IMG/VR virus record: IMGVR_UViG_3300024520_000178
Span: 1 to 40,969 of that record
Length of the DNA: 40,969 nucleotides
Reading direction: 5' to 3' (one strand)
DNA from: a virus
The notes beneath the pieces are model-generated. The model was given only the letters and a program-made list of their open reading frames with translations. It was not told the DNA's origin and searched no databases. Numbering within the stretch: the stretch's first letter is position 1; every line of letters begins with the position of its first letter. Below, in pieces: positions 6,318 to 13,553 of the stretch. Position numbers and translations under genes: made by a program.

Positions 6318-7319
6318 ATGGGTGTCATCGGAGCCGGATATCCAACGCTCCTCGACATGGCCAAGCGGACCGACCCCAACGGGTCGATCGCCGGCATCGT
6401 CGAGGCGCTCACGCAGCGCAACCCCATCCTGATGGACGCGATGGCCATGGAGGGCAACTTGCCCACCGGCCACCGTTGCACCATCCGCGCAGGACTGCCG
6501 ACCGTCGGCTGGCGACGGTTCAACCAGGGCGTCGCTCGCTCGAAGTCCACCACGATCCAGATCGACGAGAATATCGGGATGCTCAACGGCCAGTCCTTCG
6601 TCGACTGCGACCTGGCCGAGCTCAACGGCAACGAAGCCGCGTTCCGCGCCAGCGAGGACATCTCGTTCCTGCAGGCGATGAACAATGAGGTGGCCGCGAC
6701 GCTGTTCTACGGCAACAGCGACCTCGACCCCGAGGAGTTCATGGGGCTCACCCCGCGGTACAACAACATCAGCGGGAACGACAACAGCGGCCACGTCTTG
6801 GACTCCGGAGTCGGCACAGGCACCGGCTCCGACCAGGCGTCGATCTGGTTTGTCACCTGGGGCCCCGACACCGCGTACCTCGTCTACCCGAAGGGGTCGA
6901 CCGCGGGCCTCACTCCGACCCCCATGGGCAAGCAGCTCGTCGAGGACGGCGCCGATAGCGACCGCTACTTCCTGGCGTGGGTCACCGACTGGAAGTGGAA
7001 AGTCGGGCTGGTGGTCAAGGACTGGCGCTACCACGTCCGCATCGGCGACATCGACACGGGCGACTGGGCCACGACCGAGATCGAGCTGATCGACCAGATG
7101 ATCGAGGCCTACAACCGGGTCTACGACCTCAACGTCGGCCGGACGGTGATCTACATGAACCGCACGGTGAAAAGCCACCTGGACAAGACCATCTACAACA
7201 AGGACGAGATGCACTTCACCCCCGCCGAGTGGCACGGCCGCCAGGTCGACAGTTTCCGCGGAATCCCGATCCTGACCTGCGACGCCCTGAGTATCGTCGA
7301 GTCGGCGATGACCGCGTAA
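6318..7319 (+). CDS. Major capsid protein (BPP-1-like, HK97 fold expected)
   Basis: This protein has 333 residues, with AGGAGG upstream. The N-terminal MGVIGAGYPTLLDMAKRTDPNG, the block ALTQRNPILMDAMAMEGNLPTGHR, and the C-terminal YMNRTVKSHLDKTI ... FRGIPILTCDAL are typical of the short podovirus capsid family that includes Bordetella BPP-1 Bbp17. No N-terminal delta domain is present, in agreement with a separate scaffold gene. The middle region with several Trp (WKWKVGLVVKDWRY) would be part of the P domain. It is followed by a hairpin and then the cement protein gene. Confidence 0.93.
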   Translation: MGVIGAGYPTLLDMAKRTDPNGSIAGIVEALTQRNPILMDAMAMEGNLPTGHRCTIRAGLPTVGWRRFNQGVARSKSTTIQIDENIGMLNGQSFVDCDLAELNGNEAAFRASEDISFLQAMNNEVAATLFYGNSDLDPEEFMGLTPRYNNISGNDNSGHVLDSGVGTGTGSDQASIWFVTWGPDTAYLVYPKGSTAGLTPTPMGKQLVEDGADSDRYFLAWVTDWKWKVGLVVKDWRYHVRIGDIDTGDWATTEIELIDQMIEAYNRVYDLNVGRTVIYMNRTVKSHLDKTIYNKDEMHFTPAEWHGRQVDSFRGIPILTCDALSIVESAMTA

Positions 7320-7332
7320 GTCGCGCCCCACT

Positions 7333-7360
7333 GCCCCGCCGGGTGTGAGCTCGGCGGGGC
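7333..7360 (+). terminator. 9-bp GC hairpin between capsid and cement genes
   Basis: GCCCCGCCG (7333-7341) pairs perfectly with CGGCGGGGC (7352-7360), with a ten-base loop. There is no T tract, so it more likely attenuates or protects mRNA than fully terminates. It would help set the high ratio of capsid product. Confidence 0.5.
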
Positions 7361-7382
7361 GAATGACTGAAAGGAGAGTTCC

Positions 7383-7862
7383 ATGCTTCTCGACCTACAA
7401 GCGACGTTCGGCGAATGCGATGCGCTCGGGGCCGCAGCGACCGACAACACCTACATCCTCGGCAACGGGGGCGCGGCGGACGAGATCGCCTACGACCTCA
7501 CCGCAAACAACAACAACTTTGCCTCCGGCTGCCCGCTGTACTTCATCTCGAGGGTAACGACAGCGCTTGCCGGAACCACGACCACCGCGACGGTCCAGGT
7601 CATCCAGTCGGCCAGTGCCAACCTGACGACCCCGACGGTGATCGCGCAGAACGTCGCCATCGATACCGGCACCGCCAACATCGCGGTGGGTACTCAACTC
7701 GCCGAGATCGTCGTACCGCAGGAGAACCTGACCCAGCGGTACGTCGGGATGCGGGTCATCACCACCGGCACCCACACGGGTGGCATCATCGAGGGCGAGC
7801 TCACACTCGACCGTCCGTCTCCGCAGAACATCGGAGGCTTCCCGGCTGAGGACGGGTTCTAA
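7383..7862 (+). CDS. Capsid cement/decoration protein (Bbp16-like)
   Basis: This is a 159-residue beta-rich protein with ribosome site AAGGAGAG. It begins MLLDLQATFGECDAL. The pattern (short N-terminal helix, ITLxN-type strand LGNGGAADEIAYDL, then GCPLYFISRVTTAL and many Thr/Val strands, ending in a GELTLDRP segment) fits the Bbp16 family that staples capsid subunits together in BPP-1. Location directly after the major capsid gene supports this. Homotrimeric outer-surface binding is known for the family, not seen here. Confidence 0.8.
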   Translation: MLLDLQATFGECDALGAAATDNTYILGNGGAADEIAYDLTANNNNFASGCPLYFISRVTTALAGTTTTATVQVIQSASANLTTPTVIAQNVAIDTGTANIAVGTQLAEIVVPQENLTQRYVGMRVITTGTHTGGIIEGELTLDRPSPQNIGGFPAEDGF

Positions 7863-8347
7863 TGGCGACCCCGACGAAACAAGCCGACAACCTCGATGGT
7901 CTCGCGGCGGCGCTCCGGGGAATGTCCCCGGGCGACCGTACGAAGCTCGCGAAGATGGTTGCGGGGCCAGCTCCGAAGTCCGACGAGGAGCTGGCCAAGG
8001 AGGCCGCGGCCCGCGAGAAGGTCCCAAACGACACGATCGTCTGCCGCGTCCAGCGGACCTGGTTCCGGTCCTTCGAGGCTCGCCGCTACAAGCGCGGGCA
8101 GCTCGTTGAAGTTCCGCAACCGGGGTCCAAGGCGCACTTTGCGGAGTTCCGCAACGACGAACTACCCGCGTACCTCGAGTTGCTCGACAAGGACGCCCTG
8201 CTCGTTGAGAAGGCTCGCGGGACTCAGCCGCCGCGGAGGGCCAAGGGCTACGTCCGCACGAACCAGGTCCCCGAAGAAGTCGAGACCGCAAAGGACCTGA
8301 TGAAGAAACAGGGCAGCGTCCGGACGATGTCCGACCGGGCGGGCTAG
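7862..8347 (+). CDS. Hypothetical virion-region protein
   Basis: This 161-residue basic protein has an ATG overlapping the cement-gene stop by one base (TAATG). No clear family. The N-terminal third is helical and Ala/Lys-rich; the middle holds a compact segment with RVQRTWFRSFEARRYKRGQLVEV (about 62-84), a pattern seen in small beta-barrel folds of phage head proteins; the C-terminus is a charged helix. It is the last gene before a strong terminator, so it belongs to the capsid transcription unit. A head-completion role is possible but not shown. Confidence 0.7.
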   Translation: MATPTKQADNLDGLAAALRGMSPGDRTKLAKMVAGPAPKSDEELAKEAAAREKVPNDTIVCRVQRTWFRSFEARRYKRGQLVEVPQPGSKAHFAEFRNDELPAYLELLDKDALLVEKARGTQPPRRAKGYVRTNQVPEEVETAKDLMKKQGSVRTMSDRAG

Positions 8348-8371
8348 AAAGAGTTCCCTCCTCGGGAAGTT

Positions 8372-8422
8372 GGGCCCTCCGGTGGCGTCCGTCCAGACCG
8401 CGCCTCCCGGAGGGCCCTTTTT
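8372..8422 (+). terminator. Rho-independent terminator of the capsid operon
   Basis: GGGCCCTCCGG (8372-8382) pairs perfectly with CCGGAGGGCCC (8407-8417) and is followed by TTTTT (8418-8422). This is the best terminator in the window. It separates capsid genes from tail genes, which would then depend on read-through or their own promoter. Confidence 0.85.
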
Positions 8423-8436
8423 AGTGAGGGAGCAAA

Positions 8437-9516
8437 TTGGAGCAGGCACTCACCAACCCGTCGCTCGAGCTGGCGACACCGCCTCCGGTGCTCACAGGCG
8501 GTGCGGGCCGAGTCGCTCACCCTCGTACCGGCTCGTGGGGCCTGGAGCTCGTCAGCACCTGGATCAGCGTCCACTCGTCGGCCACCTGGTCGGAGACCGT
8601 CACCCCGGGCAAGCGCTACGAGCTGCTCTCGTTCGTCAAGATGCCCGCCACCGCGCCTCCCGGTGGGGCGAAACTCTGGCTCCGGGCCATCATCCGCACG
8701 GGAGGCCAGCAGGTCATGTTCGCCCAGCGGGAGTGGTCCGACCTCCCCCCCGGCGCCTTCGAGCTGGTCGTCTGGGGCACCGCCGTCGCGACCGCCTCCG
8801 ACCTCGAGTTCGAGCTCGACACCGTCCGGACCGAGCCGTCAGGGATCACCGGCTCGCGTACCATCTACGTTGACGACGTCGCCCTGATCGACGCGGAGTA
8901 CGAAATGCCCCTGAACTCAGTTGAGATCGCCAACATGGCTTTGGGCCACATCGGGGTCAAGCGCACGATCGCCGCCCTGACCGACGACGAGGTCGACGCC
9001 CAGGTGCTGAACTCCCACTACAGCAGCGCGCTCGAGACCGCGCTCGCGAAGGTCGACTGGCCGTTCGCTCGCCGGCGGGTCGACCTGGTCGCCCGGGTCG
9101 GCACCGCGCCGCTCCCCTGGGCGTACCAGTTCGAGTACCCGGACCAGACCGTCAGCGTCCGCGCGGTCCGGATCGACGACCAGGCCCAGCAGCGACCGCG
9201 GGAGGACTTCATCCCGTTCGTGATCGAGGACACAGACACCGGACAGATCATCCTGTGTGACGTCGAGGAGCCGACGCTCATCTACACGGGCAACCTCACC
9301 GACACGACCAAGTACCCGCCAGACTTCTCGTTCTATCTGTCCTGGGTCCTTGCGGCGCGCATCGCCCGGCCGCTCGCCGGCGGTGACAAGCAGATGGAGG
9401 CCCAGGCGGAGCAGATGGCCGACCGGCTCCTGCGGGAGGCGATCGCGAACCAGTTCAAGGCCGAGGTGCAGCCCGACCCCCGAGCGATAGACGCCTCGTG
9501 GCTGCGGGGCCGATGA
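8437..9516 (+). CDS. Tail tubular protein A (gp11-like) fused to an N-terminal CBM-like domain
   Basis: This is a 359-residue protein. TTG 8437 is the only plausible first start: GAGGG lies six bases upstream and an in-frame stop is at 8425-8427. Residues 1-155 look like a carbohydrate-binding jelly roll (NPSLELA start, W/F-rich strands, ending IYVDDVALID), as in CBM_4_9-type domains. Residues 157-359 are a T7 gp11-like tail tube/adaptor protein (NSVEIANMALGHIGVKRTI, SHYSSALETALAKVDWPFARRRV, LSWVLAARIARPLAG). Met157 (8905) is preceded by GGAG at 8895-8898, so a short gp11-only form may also be made. The adaptor would connect portal to nozzle. Confidence 0.88.
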   Translation: MEQALTNPSLELATPPPVLTGGAGRVAHPRTGSWGLELVSTWISVHSSATWSETVTPGKRYELLSFVKMPATAPPGGAKLWLRAIIRTGGQQVMFAQREWSDLPPGAFELVVWGTAVATASDLEFELDTVRTEPSGITGSRTIYVDDVALIDAEYEMPLNSVEIANMALGHIGVKRTIAALTDDEVDAQVLNSHYSSALETALAKVDWPFARRRVDLVARVGTAPLPWAYQFEYPDQTVSVRAVRIDDQAQQRPREDFIPFVIEDTDTGQIILCDVEEPTLIYTGNLTDTTKYPPDFSFYLSWVLAARIARPLAGGDKQMEAQAEQMADRLLREAIANQFKAEVQPDPRAIDASWLRGR

Positions 9517-9517
9517 C

Positions 9518-12472
9518 ATGCCGCGCCGGGTTCCCAGCGTCAAGCAGGCCACCTTCGTCGGCGGCGAGGTGTCCCCGGACCTCTACGGCCGCGAGGATCT
9601 CGCTCGATACGGCCAGTCGGCGGCCCGGATGCAGAATTGGTTCGTGGCTCCGACGGGTGCGCTCAAGAACCGGCCGGGAACGGCGTTCGTGCGCGAGGTG
9701 AAGGACAGCACCGACCGCTGCCGGCTGATCCCGTTCATTGTGTCGAAGACCGCCTCGTACGTGCTCGAGCTCGGCGACCTCTACATCAGGTTCCACAAGG
9801 ACGGTGCAACCATCCTCGACGGCACTCCGTACGAGGTCGTGACGCCCTGGCCCGCGGCGGACCTGCCCGACATCAAGTTCGCCCAGCGGTCGGACGTGAT
9901 GATCCTGGTTCACCCGCTGCACCCGCCCCAGGAGTTGCGGCGATTCGCCGACGCCAACTGGGAGTTGGTCGAGTACTCCACCAATAAGACGGTCGAGCCC
10001 CCGATCGATGTCATCCTCGACCCGGCCTACACCTGGACAGTCGAAGCCGCCCCGACACACACGTTCTCGCTGTGGGAGTGGGTCGTGACCGCAGTGTCGC
10101 TCACCGGCGAGGAGTCCATCGCTTCCGAGGCCCTGACCGAGTCCCAGGCCCTGCTCTACAGCGATAGGCCGAAGCCTACCATCCAGTGGACAGCCGCGGC
10201 GACAGGATCCACGCCCGTTCGTTACAACATCTACCGCGGCCGCCACGGTGTCTTCGGCTACGTCGGGTCGAGCACTACCACGAGCTTTATCGACGAGGCC
10301 GCGCTCCCCGACTACGCCCTCGTCCCGCCGGAAGCCAACAGCCCGTTCGAATTCACGCCGGTTGACGGGACGGAGTTCGCCTACCCGCACCAGCTCTACG
10401 TCGGGCTGCACACCACGGGTGCCGCATCGGCGACCCTGCAGGACACTGGTCGGACGTGGACCGTCAACGAGCTTGTCGATGCGTTCGTGCGGAACCTCAC
10501 AGACGCCTCGAACGGTGTCTGCACCGCAAACACCGCGACGGTCGTCACGGCGCCGCTTGCCGGCGGGACCGACAACCTCTGGGACGTCAACGACCAGTAC
10601 GGGATCGTTGGTATGCGCGCGATCAAAGCGCAGGCCGCGGAGGCGTTCGACGACACATATAACTTATTCTCCGTCATTCACATCGCGGTCGGGGGTACAG
10701 CCGATATCGCCTACGAGAGCAGGCTTTCGGGCGGTGGTTGGACGACTCACGCCACAATCACCTACGGCCCAGGTGTAAACGCTGACGTCCAGTCGTTCGT
10801 TCGCGACGGCCTCGTCGCCCTCGCCGAGTTCCGCGTTCGGATCGTCTCGGAGACGGGCCTGGACAATATTCAGCTTGGGCATGTTCAGTGGTACACGTCA
10901 CCCGCCCCGACGGTCACGACCAACTTCCCTTCTTCCGTGACGTTCTTTGAGCAACGCCTAGTCTTCGGTGGCATGTTCCAGGAGCCGCAGCGGATCACCG
11001 GCTCTGCTGCGGGGACGCTCCGCGACTTCGACAAGCGGGACGTACCGACCGAGGCCGACTCGTGGGACTTCACGCTCGACGCCAACACACTGGACGAAGT
11101 GCGGGCGCTGATCTCTCACAAGGCCCTGCTCATCCTGACGGCCTCGTCGGAGTGGGTCGGACGGGGTGTCGAAGGCGGGCCGCTGACCAATACGAGCTTC
11201 GACCTGAAGCCGCGGACGCGCACGGGTACCTCCGGCGTCCAGCCTGTCGCGATCGACAGCGGCGTGCTGTTCACCGGCGAGCGTGGCCGCTCGGTCCACG
11301 AGATGACGTGGGCGGTATGGGATGAAGCCGGCGGGACCAGCTCGTCGGCCCCCGAGCTGTCCCTGATCGCCGAGCACCTGTTCCGCGAGTACGGCATCGA
11401 GGAGTGGGCCTGGCAGCCGCAGCCCGGGCGGATCCTCTGGTCCGTGCGCGCGGACGGCGTGCTCGTTGGGATGACACTGAACCGCGAGCAGGAGATCCTC
11501 GCCTGGCACCGGCACACAACGGGGCTGAGCTCGGCGGATGACTTCGAGTCGGTCGCGGTGGTGCCCGAGGGGGGCGAGTGGGTGCCGTACGTGATCGTCG
11601 AGCGGACGATCAACGCGGCGACAGTGCGGTACGTCGAGCGCATGGCCAGCCGGACGTGCCCGATCGACGCGGACGTCCCTACTGCCGACAGTCTCCTATT
11701 CCTTGACTCCGCGCTGATGTTCGACGGGCGGAACACCGGCTCGAACACGCTTCGCGTAACCGGCGGGACGACCTGGCTAGCCGGCGAGGCGATGCAGCTC
11801 CAATCGCTAATCTCGCAGTTCGCGGCTGGAGATGTCGGGGACGACTACGAGCTGACGATTGGATCGGACACCGTGCGCTTTAGGGTGACCGGCTTTACCT
11901 CGGTCCAAGAGGTGGACGTCGAGCCGGCGACAAACGTACCGATTGGGATGCAGGGATCTCCTGGACCATTCACGGTGACGTGGGGCCACGGCTTCCCTGA
12001 CTTCTCCGGCCTGACCCACCTCGAGGGGGCGACGGTCGGTCTCCTGGTCGACGGGAACGACGGTGGGGTCGCGGTCGTCGCGAGCGGCGCGATCACTCTG
12101 CCGAGCTCGCTCCGCGGGATCCTCGTCCAGGTGGGCCTCCCGATCCCGACCGCGGTGGTCGAGTCGCTTCCTCTGTCCGCCGGCCAGGACCCGTCGATGC
12201 GGACGGCGCAGAAGATGGTCGAGACGATCGGTCTCGAGCTCGCCGACTGGCGCGGGATGGAGGTCGGGCCGGACGTCGACCACCTGTACGACGTGCAGGA
12301 GCGCGAGGTCGAGCTCTCGTTCTCGACGATCCAGCCGGACCACGGCATTGTCGTGGTCCCTTCGGCGTCCACCTGGCAGCGCCAGGCCCGGTTCGCCGTG
12401 CGCCAGAGCGCCCCCCTGCCGGCGACCCTGCTCTCGGTGATCGTCGGCCTGCGGGCTGGGGGGAACCTCTAA
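9518..12472 (+). CDS. Tail tubular protein B / nozzle-like protein (gp12-like)
   Basis: This is a 984-residue protein that begins two bases after the previous stop. The N-terminus (QATFVGGEVSPDLYGREDLARYGQSAARMQNW, then PTGALKNRPGTAFV) is the signature of the podovirus nozzle/stabilisation family. A fibronectin-like insertion occupies about 170-260 (WVVTAVSLTGEES ... PVRYNIYRGRHG). The block NFPSSVTFFEQRLVFGGMFQEPQRI and the late GLTHLEGATVGLLVDG ... GAITLPSSLRGILVQVGLP strand set (about 828-885) are also family features. It should form the hexameric tail tip that docks fibres. An inner beta domain at about 760-800 may be a local expansion. Confidence 0.9.
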   Translation: MPRRVPSVKQATFVGGEVSPDLYGREDLARYGQSAARMQNWFVAPTGALKNRPGTAFVREVKDSTDRCRLIPFIVSKTASYVLELGDLYIRFHKDGATILDGTPYEVVTPWPAADLPDIKFAQRSDVMILVHPLHPPQELRRFADANWELVEYSTNKTVEPPIDVILDPAYTWTVEAAPTHTFSLWEWVVTAVSLTGEESIASEALTESQALLYSDRPKPTIQWTAAATGSTPVRYNIYRGRHGVFGYVGSSTTTSFIDEAALPDYALVPPEANSPFEFTPVDGTEFAYPHQLYVGLHTTGAASATLQDTGRTWTVNELVDAFVRNLTDASNGVCTANTATVVTAPLAGGTDNLWDVNDQYGIVGMRAIKAQAAEAFDDTYNLFSVIHIAVGGTADIAYESRLSGGGWTTHATITYGPGVNADVQSFVRDGLVALAEFRVRIVSETGLDNIQLGHVQWYTSPAPTVTTNFPSSVTFFEQRLVFGGMFQEPQRITGSAAGTLRDFDKRDVPTEADSWDFTLDANTLDEVRALISHKALLILTASSEWVGRGVEGGPLTNTSFDLKPRTRTGTSGVQPVAIDSGVLFTGERGRSVHEMTWAVWDEAGGTSSSAPELSLIAEHLFREYGIEEWAWQPQPGRILWSVRADGVLVGMTLNREQEILAWHRHTTGLSSADDFESVAVVPEGGEWVPYVIVERTINAATVRYVERMASRTCPIDADVPTADSLLFLDSALMFDGRNTGSNTLRVTGGTTWLAGEAMQLQSLISQFAAGDVGDDYELTIGSDTVRFRVTGFTSVQEVDVEPATNVPIGMQGSPGPFTVTWGHGFPDFSGLTHLEGATVGLLVDGNDGGVAVVASGAITLPSSLRGILVQVGLPIPTAVVESLPLSAGQDPSMRTAQKMVETIGLELADWRGMEVGPDVDHLYDVQEREVELSFSTIQPDHGIVVVPSASTWQRQARFAVRQSAPLPATLLSVIVGLRAGGNL

Positions 12473-13005
12473 TGTACGGCTTAACGCCTGGCGGTAATTC
12501 GGGAAGTGCATTGCACGATGCTGCGCACCCGAAAGTCCCCATAAAAGTGGACGTGACCCCCGTCGATGCCCAGATTGTCGAGGATCTCGTGCGCTGGATG
12601 CGCCCCGCCGACATGGAGGAGATCGGCCGATACACCGAGGATTCCCCGGTGGCCCACCTGATGGAGCAGGTTGAACGGTCCATCGTCTGCCGAGCGGGAT
12701 TCGTCAACGGAGAGCTCCTGGCCTGCTGGGGCCTCTGGCCGATCAACCTGCTCCAGGGGGTGGGGCACGGCTGGTGCTACTCCGCCAAGGCCGTCGAGCG
12801 GTACCCGAAGACTTTCTTCGCCCGCTGTAAGGTGGAGCTCGCGGAGCTGCAGCGTGTCTGCCCCCTGGTGGTGGCATGCGTCGACCTCGAGTACACCAGG
12901 GCCCGGGCCTGGCTCGAGCGCCTTGGCTTCGTGGAGCGGACCCAGCGCCGGTCGCCCCGCGGCCACCCGTTCGTCCTGATGGAGGCTCGACGCCATGAGA
13001 CTTGA
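12472..13005 (+). CDS. GNAT-fold internal virion protein (gp13-like position)
   Basis: This 177-residue protein has an ATG overlapping the previous stop (TAATG). It has the acetyltransferase-like order seen in phage proteins at the T7 gp13 position: VTPVDAQIVEDLVRWMRPADMEEI, a strand pair GELLACWGLWPINL, HGWCYSAKAVERYPKTFFARCKVELAELQ, then VVACVDLEYTRARAWLERLGF. The last block is the usual GNAT C-terminal helix-strand. The canonical acetyl-CoA loop (Q/R-x-x-G-x-G/A) is not obvious, so catalytic activity is doubtful and a structural or ejection role is more likely. Confidence 0.8.
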   Translation: MYGLTPGGNSGSALHDAAHPKVPIKVDVTPVDAQIVEDLVRWMRPADMEEIGRYTEDSPVAHLMEQVERSIVCRAGFVNGELLACWGLWPINLLQGVGHGWCYSAKAVERYPKTFFARCKVELAELQRVCPLVVACVDLEYTRARAWLERLGFVERTQRRSPRGHPFVLMEARRHET

Positions 13006-13480
13006 CGACGACCTGATCCCCCCGCTGTATCACGGCCCCGCGGTGCTCGGCGCCCAACTGTTCGCTGCGGGCGCCCAGGTGTACTCGGCCCGTGCGGCGG
13101 CCAGGCTGCAGAAGCGTGCAGCTCGTCACAACGCGAACGTCGCCCAACAGCAGGCCGACGACGCCCGCCGGCGCGGCGAGTCCCGGGTGAATCGCTACCG
13201 CCAGCGGTTGAGGGCCCTGCTCGGGCGGCAGAGGGCCGTCATGAGTTCGTCGGGGGCCGACCTGGGCTCGGGCTCGCCGCAGCAGATCCAACTCGGCCAG
13301 GAGCTCCTCGGCGCGCTCGATGTGAAGATGATCCAGGCCAACGCCGAGCGGGAGGCGTGGGGTCACGAGGCGATGATCCCGCAGTTCGCGTTCCAGGAGG
13401 AAGCGGCCAGGATCGAGGCGTTCGGCGGAACGATCGGCGGGATTGCCCAGGGCGTCGGCGCCGTCGCCGCGACGAGGTAG
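12995..13480 (+). CDS. Internal virion protein (gp14-like position)
   Basis: This is a 161-residue protein overlapping the previous gene by 11 bases. It is Ala/Gln/Arg-rich with a hydrophobic N-terminal segment (LGAQLFAAGAQVYSA, about 18-32), then a long helix (LQKRAARHNANVAQQQADDARRRGESRVNRYRQRL). The block MSSSGADLGSGSPQQIQLGQEL matches the common gp14-like motif for small core proteins, which are ejected to make the outer-membrane part of the DNA channel. It ends with a Gly-rich helix GGTIGGIAQGVGAVAA. Assigned by these features and gene order. Confidence 0.82.
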   Translation: MRLDDDLIPPLYHGPAVLGAQLFAAGAQVYSARAAARLQKRAARHNANVAQQQADDARRRGESRVNRYRQRLRALLGRQRAVMSSSGADLGSGSPQQIQLGQELLGALDVKMIQANAEREAWGHEAMIPQFAFQEEAARIEAFGGTIGGIAQGVGAVAATR

Positions 13481-13482
13481 CA

Positions 13483-13516
13483 ACTTACCAGTAACTTACC
13501 AGTAATTTACCAGTAA
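13483..13516. repeat. Three tandem 11-bp repeats of palindromic TTACCAGTAA
   Basis: The unit ACTTACCAGTA recurs at 13483-13493, 13494-13504 and 13505-13515, the last with one C-to-T change. Each contains TTAC-CA-GTAA, a 10-base imperfect palindrome, at 13485, 13496 and 13507. An 11-bp spacing places copies on nearly the same face of the helix. It is AT-rich against the GC-rich flanks and lies in a 73-bp gap between the gp14-like and gp15-like genes. Confidence 0.9.
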
Positions 13517-13553
13517 GAATCGGCGCAATTCCCTGACGATGATGAGGTAAGCG

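Noticed and set aside
13483-13516. CRISPR-like repeat array
   Set aside because: Units are 11 bp and directly abutting, with no spacers.
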